27,223 nucleotides of DNA from JBAXTE01 sp038240835 (lineage in GTDB: Bacteria; Bacteroidota; Bacteroidia; Bacteroidales; WCHB1-69), in contig JBBRGJ010000033.1 of assembly GCA_038240835.1 (NCBI GenBank), positions 1 through 27,223 on the forward strand, written 5' to 3'. Shown piece after piece: positions 1-7,957 of this stretch. Made by a program: the position numbers and the translations under genes. The notes beneath the pieces were generated by a model. It searched no databases and had not been told where the DNA came from. It was given only the letters and a program-made list of their open reading frames with translations. Numbering within the stretch: position 1 is the first letter of the stretch; every line of letters starts with the position of its first letter.

Positions 1-285
1 CGAAGTCATGTAAGTCAAACTATACAATGTAGGTTCGCCACCTGTGACCACAACCGAGCGCCCTTTCATTTTCAACGCATTTTCAATCACTCGATCGACA
101 TTGACTAATGGATGAAGTTCTGCATTCCACGACTCTTTTACATCGCACCAATAACAGCCGACATCACACCCGCCCACGCGGATAAAATAAGCCGCTTTTC
201 CTGTATTTCGTCCCTCTCCCTGAAGTGAGTAAAACTCCTCCATGATGGGTAACATTTTTCCTTGTTCTAACAACATTTTTTCCAT
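1..285 (-). CDS. queE: 7-carboxy-7-deazaguanine synthase QueE (5' part)
   Basis: Only the first 95 codons are inside the window; the gene runs off the left edge. QueE is a radical SAM enzyme that converts 6-carboxytetrahydropterin to 7-carboxy-7-deazaguanine in the queuosine (preQ0) pathway in the cytoplasm. The cluster-binding cysteines are C40, C44 and C47 in GCDVGCYWCD, the CX3CX2C spacing of radical SAM enzymes, and TGGEP at 81-85 is the SAM-contacting GGE motif. FYSLQGEG at 18-25 is the usual QueE N-terminal signature. I chose the ATG at 285-283, the most upstream in-frame one near the gene; ATGs at codons 4, 11 and 15 are alternatives, and family alignments often begin near codon 15. 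It is divergent from the exported-protein pair. Confidence 0.9.
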   Translation of the reverse strand, partial: MEKMLLEQGKMLPIMEEFYSLQGEGRNTGKAAYFIRVGGCDVGCYWCDVKESWNAELHPLVNVDRVIENALKMKGRSVVVTGGEPTLYSLTYMTS

Positions 286-416
286 CGAATTCTCGCTTTT
301 CAAGATTGTTCAAAAATGACTAATAGTAAAAAACGCTATCGCCCATCTTTCCATTTGCAAACATCCATAGATTTCTATATCCACTTACAAAAACAACCTT
401 TTGATATATATTGAGA

Positions 417-424
417 CAAAAGTA
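417..424 (-). promoter_or_regulatory. candidate -7 element for queE
   Basis: Read on the minus strand this is TACTTTTG, which fits the Bacteroidota -7 consensus TAnnTTTG. It lies about 130 bases upstream of the queE start. I do not see a good -33 TTTG at the usual 19-21 base spacing, so the call rests on one half of the promoter. Confidence 0.35.
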
Positions 425-689
425 GATAAAAAAAATGAATAACATTTAGTCTACGAATAAAATGAGCAATTATTACGGGCTTTGTAGAATAATGGATGGG
501 GAAAATTAATCGTCGAATTTTGATGTGAGAAGTTTTTTTTGATTAATTTTCTTTGTTTTGCCAGAGCTCAAATATGTTTTTGATCAATTTAATGTTTGCA
601 CCAATCCTGAAAAAACTAAAACGAGCACTATTACAGAGCATTATTAGCAAAAAAATGTGATTTTGTTTAATTCTAAATAAAGCCAACTA

Positions 690-721
690 TTGTCTCAGAA
701 AAGCGCATTAAATTAGCCTTG
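690..721 (+). promoter_or_regulatory. weak promoter candidate for the exported-protein genes
   Basis: TTG at 690-692 and TAGCCTTG at 714-721 are separated by 21 bases. The second differs from TAnnTTTG at one position. It would give a leader of about 155 bases before the 883 start. No better match to the Bacteroidota consensus was found closer to the gene. Confidence 0.25.
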
Positions 722-882
722 TTAGCTGAACTGAACAGATAATAGATGACAAATCTTGAATCTATTTCAGATGTGAATCATGGATTATTAAAAAAAATAT
801 CGAAAAAAGTTATGAAATTAGTAATTATTTCATATATTAGCACAAATTTTTAGGAGGAAAATTCAACTGGGGGGATTTAATT

Positions 883-1470
883 ATGAAGACATTCTATTTT
901 AGAATACTATTATTACTATTCTGCATCATCGGAATAGGTCACTTTGGGTATGCTCAAAGTACGAACAATAAGCAAACAATTGTTGACAAAAGTGGGAAAT
1001 ACAAAGACAGTATTACCACTCATATTTGGAATCCATTGCTAATTGCAGATTCACTTCTCTTTGATGGAATTCAACAATATACTTTCCCAGAATCATCGAT
1101 TACCTATACCCCTCCAAAAACCTTTAGACTAGATGAGCAAGGAAACATTGTTCACGATTGGACGGGTTCTTCCATTCAATCTAAGATTTTAAATACCAAT
1201 TATTCAAAACTAATCCCTACAATCACCAAAGAGACTTTTGAGAAACAGGGTTTTTCGTACATCAACCAACTACAAATCACTACAGATCAGAAGAATGAAG
1301 GGACGTTGTTTCTGATAAAATTCACATCAAACAACATAGAATACGAACGAATTGTCTTTTTTGTGGGCAATCAACATCAAACTTTGTGGCTTAATATCAA
1401 CTATCCAGTGATGATGAAATCATTGTTGTATGAAGTTTTCGAAAAAAGTTTACTAACCATTAAACTTTAA
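883..1470 (+). CDS. exported protein of unknown function (195 aa)
   Basis: I do not recognise this protein. Residues 1-24 form a clear signal peptide: a basic start, a hydrophobic run rich in Leu and Ile, then GYA followed by Gln at the probable cleavage site. There is no lipobox cysteine, so a soluble periplasmic or secreted protein is more likely than a lipoprotein. The mature part is about 170 residues and lacks a T9SS C-terminal domain. Its last 75 residues alternate short beta-like stretches with a final amphipathic segment (NINYPVMMKSLLYEVFEKSL), a layout that recalls small PsbP/Mog1-like secreted domains; this is a weak impression from pattern only. Its stop codon lies three bases before the start of the 946-residue exported protein, so the two are almost certainly co-transcribed. 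A perfect AGGAGG lies 24 bases before the start, too far for normal use, and a run of six G lies 8 bases before it. Confidence 0.8.
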   Translation: MKTFYFRILLLLFCIIGIGHFGYAQSTNNKQTIVDKSGKYKDSITTHIWNPLLIADSLLFDGIQQYTFPESSITYTPPKTFRLDEQGNIVHDWTGSSIQSKILNTNYSKLIPTITKETFEKQGFSYINQLQITTDQKNEGTLFLIKFTSNNIEYERIVFFVGNQHQTLWLNINYPVMMKSLLYEVFEKSLLTIKL

Positions 1471-1473
1471 GCC

Positions 1474-4314
1474 ATGAAAACAAAAACCAATTTATTCTAC
1501 AAAATAGTATTCGTATTGATTTTCACATCAATATCTGCATTTTCAGCCTACAGTCAAGAAGAACCCACCAACGATTTAAGTTGCGACATTCATTTTGACG
1601 CTCAAAATCGCAACATGTGGGGACCCGAAGGCGAGCCTTTCAGTCTGGACTTAGACTACGAATTATTTTGGCTCGAACCCAGTTTCAACCAATCCATTGG
1701 CGATATATGGAGCGATCCGTTATTTGGCACACAATGGGGAGCGATTGTCACCATCGATTTTTGGAGTCTACTTGGAAGCAGATTTGCCATGCATGGTTTT
1801 CAAACGGGACATGTAGATGTAACTTACAATGCCGAAATAAATCACAACCTTCCGAACGATTTAAGCTTTAACCCTGGTGAAACCGTCACCATCGAATCAG
1901 ACTGGGCACCATTGCCTGGTTGGGATTTATCTACACAGTTTCCAACAGCAGGTTGGGTTTCACTCGATTTCTTTGTGGGCATCCATTTTATGGTCAATGC
2001 ACAAATTTGCGTGGGTGGTTGCACAAATTTCAGTTTCGGAATCAACAACCCCACCCATGAATACGATTCTATCAACATATTCTATTTAAACACATTTACT
2101 GGGGTGTATAATTATCCGTGTGTGGTAAATAACATTCCGCAATTTTGTAGTGGAGATTTTCTGCCCATCATCATTCCCGATTTTTTCAACATTGGGCTAA
2201 CGGGTTACATCACCATTCCTTATGTAGAGACCACCGACTACATGGACGCCAACAACTGTCTGAGAGCTCATGGCGACAGCGCATGGTGGGGATTTCAATT
2301 AGATATCATCCAGTTTCTAAGTCAGATGGCTAACTTTATTCCACCACCAGCAGGACCAACAATTAGTCAAATTCTGGGCTTTTTAAATGGTCAGTATGAG
2401 ATAATTCCAGGGGTCACCATTTCGTGGGACTTACTCTCTATGGAAATTGGGATGGACAGTCATCTCACACAAGATTTCACCTTTTGTCCAGATATTAAAA
2501 CGCGACTGACCTTTCCCACACCTGTCCCCTACACCGAAGTAAATGCCGCGGGGGCAGTTGTCTCGCAAGGGACAAACAACGTAATTGTGTACCACACCGG
2601 AAATGATTTAAATTTCACCTATCCATGTTGGGGTTGGCCAAATATGCCAATTGCAGTAGATAATATATTCGGCAATAACTTTACAAATCACACGTGGGAC
2701 AGTATTGCTTTTTGGTTTCACATAAGCGTACTTACAATCTCCATCGACATTCATATAGGACCTATTGACGGCGCAATTTCACCCACAACGTTTCCCGAAT
2801 TAACCATAGAAATTCCAACTCCTTGTGAAAACAACCTCGATTCAACGTGCACCACATTCATTACAGCACCTCCGGTAACCGTTGCAGCAGTAAACACCCC
2901 AGATATTGACTTTTCGTGGAGTTTCGGGCCACTTTATGAACACACATTCCCGCTCGGATATCTTCCGCTCACGTGGTATAATCGAACATGGACACTTTTG
3001 CCCGTTATCGATACTTTGTGTGGAGTGGTGAATGTAATCCCAAATCCCGAGATGCAAATGGATTTAGATTATTGCACTCCGCTCATCTGTTGGGGAGATT
3101 CTACTGCATGTATAAAAGCGACCGTTCAACATGGAACACCTCCATTTACTTACAACTGGTCAACAGGGGAAAATCACACGGTTAGTTCACGCACCGATTC
3201 TCTTTCCAATATTCCTTTAGGATTTTACTCAGTAACAGTTTCCGACGCCAATGGATGCTCATTAACAGACACACTCACGGTTTCACCCATCGATCCTCCC
3301 CTATTTTTAAATCTCACAAAAGTAGATGTAACGTGTGTTAGAGGCAGCGATGGATTAATCACCGCAGTCCCAACAGGAGGAACACCAGCTTACCAATACC
3401 ATTGGAATCCAACCAATCAGATTACCCAATTGATAGGCAATTTGCCAACACAAAACTACTGTGTTACAGTTACCGATGCATTGGGATGTACGATTACGGC
3501 GTGTGATACATTGATAGAATTGCACCAACGACCACCGGCCAACATCACTTCAGATGTAACAGAAGGTTGCCAACCACTTACTGTTCAATTTTGGGAACCC
3601 TCCGCCGAAGAAGGTCAAACATACATTTGGGACTTTTTTGATGGAACAACCTCTTCATTAAAAAACCCAATACATACTTACGAAAGCGCAGGTTCATTTA
3701 ATGTATCGATCACGGTAACATCGGTCTATGGATGCGATTCAACCATTGCATTCAACAGTATGATTCACGTCTGGCCCAAACCAATTGCATCGTTCACTCA
3801 ATTTCCGAATAGTGTCGATTTGATAGACCCTCAAGTATATTTCAACAATACTTCAAACATCCTTTCTAATAGTTATTGGGATTTTGGGGACAACAATAAT
3901 TCGACGACCATTCACCCAATTCACCGTTACGAAACTCCAGGGCAATACACTGTCACATTAGTCGTGATGAGCGACAGAGGATGTTTGGATACCGCTACTT
4001 CGGGAATAATAAACGTGAGTGATTATTGGACCATCTATGTTCCCACTGCATTTACCCCATCAGGCGACTCAGAAAATGAGGAATTCCGACCTATACATCA
4101 CAACTTATCTTTGAAAGGTTATCATTTCAAAATTTTTGACAGATGGGGAAAATTACTTTTTGAAACAACAGATCCATTTAAAGGTTGGGATGGAAGTATA
4201 GATGGGAAGAAAGTAAAAACAACCACTGTATTTACATGGACACTTGTTTTTAGAGATCTCACAAACAATTTAAGAAAAATGAATGGCACAGTTACAATAG
4301 TGTTGCCAAGATAA
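1474..4314 (+). CDS. T9SS type B sorted exported protein with SprB-like and PKD repeats
   Basis: This is a 946-residue exported protein. Residues 1-27 are a signal peptide ending AYS before QEE. About 28-530 is a long region rich in Trp, Phe, Tyr, Asn and Thr that I cannot assign to a family. Two SprB-like repeats follow at about 532-605 and 609-685, each with paired cysteines and the T-V-x-D-A-x-G-C pattern. Two PKD domains lie at about 696-767 (core YIWDFFDG, then HTYESAGSFNV) and 770-849 (core YWDFGD, then HRYETPGQYTV). The C-terminus at about 850-946 matches the gliding-motility-associated, type B T9SS domain: YVPTAFTPSGDSENEEFRP, then FKIFDRWGKLLFET, GWDGSIDGK and a final TVTIVLP. In known proteins this domain directs passage through the type IX system and surface display or release. 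The gene follows its exported partner after three bases and ends at a strong hairpin terminator. Adhesin or cell-surface structural roles are plausible; no catalytic motif was seen. Confidence 0.9.
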   Translation: MKTKTNLFYKIVFVLIFTSISAFSAYSQEEPTNDLSCDIHFDAQNRNMWGPEGEPFSLDLDYELFWLEPSFNQSIGDIWSDPLFGTQWGAIVTIDFWSLLGSRFAMHGFQTGHVDVTYNAEINHNLPNDLSFNPGETVTIESDWAPLPGWDLSTQFPTAGWVSLDFFVGIHFMVNAQICVGGCTNFSFGINNPTHEYDSINIFYLNTFTGVYNYPCVVNNIPQFCSGDFLPIIIPDFFNIGLTGYITIPYVETTDYMDANNCLRAHGDSAWWGFQLDIIQFLSQMANFIPPPAGPTISQILGFLNGQYEIIPGVTISWDLLSMEIGMDSHLTQDFTFCPDIKTRLTFPTPVPYTEVNAAGAVVSQGTNNVIVYHTGNDLNFTYPCWGWPNMPIAVDNIFGNNFTNHTWDSIAFWFHISVLTISIDIHIGPIDGAISPTTFPELTIEIPTPCENNLDSTCTTFITAPPVTVAAVNTPDIDFSWSFGPLYEHTFPLGYLPLTWYNRTWTLLPVIDTLCGVVNVIPNPEMQMDLDYCTPLICWGDSTACIKATVQHGTPPFTYNWSTGENHTVSSRTDSLSNIPLGFYSVTVSDANGCSLTDTLTVSPIDPPLFLNLTKVDVTCVRGSDGLITAVPTGGTPAYQYHWNPTNQITQLIGNLPTQNYCVTVTDALGCTITACDTLIELHQRPPANITSDVTEGCQPLTVQFWEPSAEEGQTYIWDFFDGTTSSLKNPIHTYESAGSFNVSITVTSVYGCDSTIAFNSMIHVWPKPIASFTQFPNSVDLIDPQVYFNNTSNILSNSYWDFGDNNNSTTIHPIHRYETPGQYTVTLVVMSDRGCLDTATSGIINVSDYWTIYVPTAFTPSGDSENEEFRPIHHNLSLKGYHFKIFDRWGKLLFETTDPFKGWDGSIDGKKVKTTTVFTWTLVFRDLTNNLRKMNGTVTIVLPR

Positions 4315-4320
4315 AATAAA

Positions 4321-4360
4321 AAAAGGCTAGTCGATATACCCGACTAGCCTTTTTTTTTTT
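4321..4360. terminator. bidirectional rho-independent terminator
   Basis: The arms AAAAGGCTAGTCG (4321-4333) and CGACTAGCCTTTT (4341-4353) pair over 13 bases around a seven-base loop. On the plus strand the hairpin is followed by a T run to 4360 and ends the exported-protein unit. On the minus strand it is preceded by A residues and followed by a T-rich tract, so it also ends eno. The two units converge here. Confidence 0.9.
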
Positions 4361-4380
4361 CAGAGAGCTAAAAAGTGATT

Positions 4381-5673
4381 TTACTTTTTAACATATTTGA
4401 AGTTAGCACCAACATAAACAGCTTGCTCACCAAGCATCTCTTCGATACGTAGCAATTGGTTGTATTTGGCAATTCTATCCGTTCTGCTAGCAGAACCCGT
4501 TTTGATCATACCCGAATTCATTCCAACAGCTAAGTCAGCTAAGAATGTATCTTCAGTCTCTCCCGAGCGGTGACTAACAATCGCAGTATAACCGTTACGA
4601 TACGCCATATTCATAGCATTTATCGTTTCAGTTACCGTTCCAATTTGATTTAACTTAATCAAGATAGAGTTCGCAACACCTTTTTCAATACCTTGTTGAA
4701 AAATAGAAGTATTGGTTACAAATAGATCATCACCCACTAACTGGATATGATCACCAATAGTATCCGTTAATAATTTCCAACCATCCCAGTCATTTTCAGC
4801 AATACCATCTTCGATAGAGATAATTGGGAATTTTTCAGTCCATTTTTTCAAATAATCAACCATTTGTGCAGAAGTTAATTTCTCACCCGTTGACCATTTA
4901 AAGTGATATGTTTTGTCTTCTTCGTTGTAGAATTCAGTAGAAGCCACATCTAAAGCAATAAAAACATCTTTACCAGGGACGTAACCGGCTTTTTCGATAG
5001 CTTTAATAATCAATTCGCAAGCCTCTTCATTAGAACCTAAGTTTGGAGCAAATCCACCCTCATCACCCACGTTTGTGGATAGACCTTTTTCTTTCAAAAC
5101 AGTTTTTAGGTGATGAAAAACTTCCACCCCCATTCTGATTGCATCAGTAAAACAAGTTGCGCCAACAGGCATAATCATAAACTCTTGAAAATCTACGCTA
5201 TTATCAGCATGAGATCCACCGTTGATGATGTTCATCATAGGAATAGGCAATGTATTAGCATTAACGCCGCCCAAATATCTAAACAAAGGTTGACCTGTTT
5301 CGAGAGCACCAGCTTGAGCGCAAGCCATAGAAACAGCAAGGGTTGCGTTAGCACCCAATTTTGATTTATTAGGAGTACCATCAATTTCGATCATTTTAGC
5401 ATCAATTTCAGCTTGATCGGTAACGATAAAACCTCTAAGTTCTTCGGCTAAAATTGTATTTACGTTATTAACGGCGTTTAGCACACCTTTTCCAAGGTAA
5501 TACTGTTTGTCGTTATCTCTAAGTTCAACAGCTTCGAGCGAACCAGTAGATGCTCCAGAAGGAACAGCAGCGCGTCCGATAATTCCATTTTGTGTCATTA
5601 CATCTACTTCAACAGTAGGGTTCCCTCTTGAATCGAGGATTTGTCGTGCAAAAATATTAATAATTTGGCTCAT
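4381..5673 (-). CDS. eno: enolase (phosphopyruvate hydratase)
   Basis: Enolase interconverts 2-phosphoglycerate and phosphoenolpyruvate in glycolysis and gluconeogenesis, in the cytoplasm. At 430 residues it has the full family length. All expected active-site residues are visible: H155 in GGSHADN, E164, the general base/acid pair E205 (GDEGGFAPN) and K340 (LIKLNQIGT), the magnesium ligands D242, E288 and D315, and the 368-370 HRS of the conserved SHRSGETED signature. The loop SGASTG lies at 39-44. The ATG gives a canonical N-terminus with FARQILDSRGNPTVE. It lies 103 bases downstream of rplQ, behind a terminator, so it probably has its own promoter, and it converges on the exported-protein unit through a shared terminator. 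Confidence 0.98.
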   Translation of the reverse strand: MSQIINIFARQILDSRGNPTVEVDVMTQNGIIGRAAVPSGASTGSLEAVELRDNDKQYYLGKGVLNAVNNVNTILAEELRGFIVTDQAEIDAKMIEIDGTPNKSKLGANATLAVSMACAQAGALETGQPLFRYLGGVNANTLPIPMMNIINGGSHADNSVDFQEFMIMPVGATCFTDAIRMGVEVFHHLKTVLKEKGLSTNVGDEGGFAPNLGSNEEACELIIKAIEKAGYVPGKDVFIALDVASTEFYNEEDKTYHFKWSTGEKLTSAQMVDYLKKWTEKFPIISIEDGIAENDWDGWKLLTDTIGDHIQLVGDDLFVTNTSIFQQGIEKGVANSILIKLNQIGTVTETINAMNMAYRNGYTAIVSHRSGETEDTFLADLAVGMNSGMIKTGSASRTDRIAKYNQLLRIEEMLGEQAVYVGANFKYVKK

Positions 5674-5709
5674 AAAAATATGATTTTAGTTTAATAATTT
5701 AATTTAAGA

Positions 5710-5717
5710 CAAAAATA
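5710..5717 (-). promoter_or_regulatory. candidate -7 element for eno
   Basis: On the minus strand this reads TATTTTTG, a match to TAnnTTTG, about 37 bases before the eno start and just downstream of the ribosomal terminator. No convincing -33 TTTG is seen at 19-21 bases upstream because that stretch is occupied by the terminator hairpin. The low-complexity surroundings make chance matches likely. Confidence 0.35.
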
Positions 5718-5721
5718 CAAA

Positions 5722-5756
5722 TAAAAAACGGATTGAATAAAAATATTCAATCCGTT
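5722..5756 (-). terminator. rho-independent terminator of the ribosomal cluster
   Basis: AACGGATTGAATA (5727-5739) and TATTCAATCCGTT (5744-5756) form a 13-base-pair stem with a four-base loop. On the minus strand the stem is followed at once by a T-rich tract. It lies 20 bases after the rplQ stop and marks the end of the long str-S10-spc-alpha transcript. Confidence 0.85.
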
Positions 5757-5776
5757 AGTTTCAATAAAGTATTGAT

Positions 5777-6289
5777 TTATTCTGTAACTTCTGTAGTAGG
5801 AGTTTCAACTTCAGGAGCTTTAGCTACTGGGGTTTCAACGACTGGAGTATCTGTTTTTTTCTTAGCAGTACTACTACGACGAGTTTTTGGTTTAGCTTCT
5901 TTAGCTTCTTTTTTAGCTGCAGTGTATGTTTCGTTATAATCAACTAACTCGATAAAACACATTTCTGCGTTGTCACCTAATCTATGACCTGTACGAAGGA
6001 TTCTTGTGTATCCACCTGGTCTGTCAGCGATTTTTACTGAAATATCTCTAAAAAGTTCAGTTACTGCATGTTTATCTTGCAAATAACTAAAAACCAAACG
6101 TCTTGATTGTGTAGAATCGTCTTTTGCTCTATTAATAAGCGGTTCAACAAACTTTCTTAAAGCTTTTGCTTTAGCAAGAGTTGTATTGATACGTTTATGT
6201 GTAATGAGCGAAGACGCCATGTTTGACAACATAGCATTGCGATGTGCACTTTTTCTACCTAAATGGTTTATTTTTTTACCGTGTCTCAT
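5777..6289 (-). CDS. rplQ: 50S ribosomal protein L17 with acidic-tailed extension
   Basis: L17 is a large-subunit protein near the exit tunnel. Residues 1-120 make up the normal L17 core, starting with MRHGKKINHLGRKSAHR and including the GGYTRILRTGHRLGDNAEM stretch. Residues 121-170 are an extra tail, first Lys/Ala/Arg-rich and then a Pro-Val-Glu-Thr repeat-like end; the usual bacterial L17 stops near 120-130. Tails of this kind are known to me from Bacteroidota L17, but the sequence of this one is low in complexity and likely disordered. The gene is last in the cluster, six bases after rpoA, and is followed by the terminator. Confidence 0.97.
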   Translation of the reverse strand: MRHGKKINHLGRKSAHRNAMLSNMASSLITHKRINTTLAKAKALRKFVEPLINRAKDDSTQSRRLVFSYLQDKHAVTELFRDISVKIADRPGGYTRILRTGHRLGDNAEMCFIELVDYNETYTAAKKEAKEAKPKTRRSSTAKKKTDTPVVETPVAKAPEVETPTTEVTE

Positions 6290-6295
6290 TTGCTC

Positions 6296-7288
6296 TTAAT
6301 CCTTATCTAATTTATATTTTGCTACATTCATTCCAAATTCGAGGTTTTTAGTTTTCACTAAGTCCTCAAGTTCGTTCAATGATTTCTTACCAAAGTTTCT
6401 GAACTTTAATAAATCATTTCTTTCGTATGACACTAAATCACCAAGAGTTTCAACATCAGCAGCTTTAAGGCAATTAAGCGCTCTAACCGATAAGTCTAAA
6501 TCTGTAAGTTTTGCTTTAAGCAATTGGCGAATGTGTAATGAAGTTTCATCAAATTCGTCATCAACTTCTTCGACCTCTTCTTCAAATGATATTTTATCAT
6601 CCGAGAAAAGCATAAAGTGTTGAATTAAAATTTTGGCAGCCTCTTTTAAAGCTTCTTTTGGGTGAATTGAACCATCGGTATCAAGTTCCAAAATAAGTTT
6701 TTCAAAGTCAGTTTTTTGTTCAACTCTATAATTATCAACTATTATTTTAACGTTTCTAATAGGAGTATGAATAGAGTCAATTACAATTACGCCAATTCCA
6801 CTATGAAGAGTTCTGTTCTCTTCTGCCGAAATGTAACCACGTCCTTTATCAACTGTAAGTTCAATCGATAGTTTAACGTTAGGTTCCATATGACAGATTT
6901 CCAATTCAGTATTTAAAACTTGGAAGCTATTAAGAAATTTATTAATATCACCAGCTTTAAAAACTTCTTGTCCACTTAAGTTAATTACCACTTTCTCGCT
7001 AGAAACAGTATCGATTTGGTTAACCAAACGAACTTGTTTAAGATTTAATACGATATCGGTAACATCTTCGATTACGCCTTTAATCGTAGAAAATTCTTGG
7101 TCAACGCCTTCAATTTTCAATGATGTAATTGCATAACCTTCTAATGAGGACAAAAGGACTCTTCGCAAGGCATTACCAATCGTTATACCGTACCCTGGTT
7201 GTAAAGGACGAAATTCAAAGACACCACGCTTTTCGCTAGCTTCAAGCATGATAACTTTATCGGGTTTTTGGAATGTTAATATAGCCAT
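6296..7288 (-). CDS. rpoA: RNA polymerase alpha subunit
   Basis: Alpha dimerises to nucleate RNA polymerase assembly and contacts promoter DNA and activators with its C-terminal domain. At 330 residues it has the usual length. The N-terminal domain carries the dimer motif GYGITIGNALRRVLLSSLEG near residues 33-52. An acidic linker rich in Glu and Asp around 232-248 precedes the C-terminal domain from about 250, with the helix-hairpin-helix segments LDLSVRALNCLKAA and RNFGKKSLNELEDL. R269 corresponds by alignment to the UP-element-binding Arg of the Escherichia coli protein. Its position between rpsD and rplQ is the standard alpha-operon order. Confidence 0.98.
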   Translation of the reverse strand: MAILTFQKPDKVIMLEASEKRGVFEFRPLQPGYGITIGNALRRVLLSSLEGYAITSLKIEGVDQEFSTIKGVIEDVTDIVLNLKQVRLVNQIDTVSSEKVVINLSGQEVFKAGDINKFLNSFQVLNTELEICHMEPNVKLSIELTVDKGRGYISAEENRTLHSGIGVIVIDSIHTPIRNVKIIVDNYRVEQKTDFEKLILELDTDGSIHPKEALKEAAKILIQHFMLFSDDKISFEEEVEEVDDEFDETSLHIRQLLKAKLTDLDLSVRALNCLKAADVETLGDLVSYERNDLLKFRNFGKKSLNELEDLVKTKNLEFGMNVAKYKLDKD

Positions 7289-7320
7289 GTTTATCCTTAA
7301 TTTTTTATATTGTTCAATGA

Positions 7321-7929
7321 TTATTTTGAGTACAACTCAACGATCAACTGTTCTTTGATGTTTTCTGGAATAGCATCACGCTCTGGGTAGTTGATAAACT
7401 GACCTGAATATGAACTTAAATCCCATTCCAACCATGAGTATTTACTGTTTGGACGTGAGCCAATTGCTTCTACGATTACTTCCATCGCTTTTGATTTTTC
7501 TCTAACAGAGATTTTATCACCAGGACGTAATTGATATGATGCGATATTCACTACACTACCGTTAACAGTAATATGTTTGTGCGACACTAGCTGACGAGCA
7601 GCAGCTCTTGTTGGAGCGATACCAAGACGGTAAACAACGTTATCTAGACGAGCTTCAAGAAGTTTAAGTAAATCGTCACCAGTACGACCTTTCATACGAG
7701 CAGCTTGGTCGAACGTTTTTCTAAACTGACGTTCTAAAATACCATAAGTATATTTAACCTTTTGTTTTTCCAATAATTGGATTCCATACTCAGAAACTTT
7801 ACCACGACGTCTTGATTGGCCGTGTTGTCCTGGTGGATAATTTTTCTTTTCAAAATATTTATCAGGACCGTAAATTGCTTCATGAAATTTACGTGCAATT
7901 CTAGTCTTTGGACCTATATATCTTGCCAT
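7321..7929 (-). CDS. rpsD: 30S ribosomal protein S4
   Basis: S4 is a primary 16S rRNA binder that starts assembly of the 30S body. The 202-residue length is normal. The N-terminus (MARYIGPKTRIARKF) is followed by a segment without the four zinc-binding cysteines found in some S4 proteins, so this is the zinc-free form. The S4 RNA-binding domain covers about 92-145, with RLDNVVYRLGIAPTRAAARQ and HITVNG. In enteric bacteria S4 represses its own operon; I see no structure here to support or deny that. It sits 28 bases after rpsK and 32 before rpoA. Confidence 0.98.
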   Translation of the reverse strand: MARYIGPKTRIARKFHEAIYGPDKYFEKKNYPPGQHGQSRRRGKVSEYGIQLLEKQKVKYTYGILERQFRKTFDQAARMKGRTGDDLLKLLEARLDNVVYRLGIAPTRAAARQLVSHKHITVNGSVVNIASYQLRPGDKISVREKSKAMEVIVEAIGSRPNSKYSWLEWDLSSYSGQFINYPERDAIPENIKEQLIVELYSK

Positions 7930-7957
7930 TTTTTTCTATTTTTTAGTTGTTAAAAAA

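Larger units (their letters stand above)
286..882. other. AT-rich divergent intergenic region, no gene seen
   Basis: This 597-base stretch separates queE (minus) from the exported-protein genes (plus). It is strongly AT-rich with several A and T runs. I find no convincing open frame, tRNA or strong hairpin. It holds one candidate -7 element for queE (417-424, minus), a weak promoter candidate for the plus-strand genes (690-721), and an AGGAGG at 853-858. Its length is large for this compact window and could hide a regulatory site or a small RNA. Confidence 0.6.

Noticed and set aside
1617..3185. Several open frames of 60-85 codons on both strands within the large exported-protein gene.
   Set aside because: They overlap a well-supported gene with signal peptide and clear domains; their translations show no family features.
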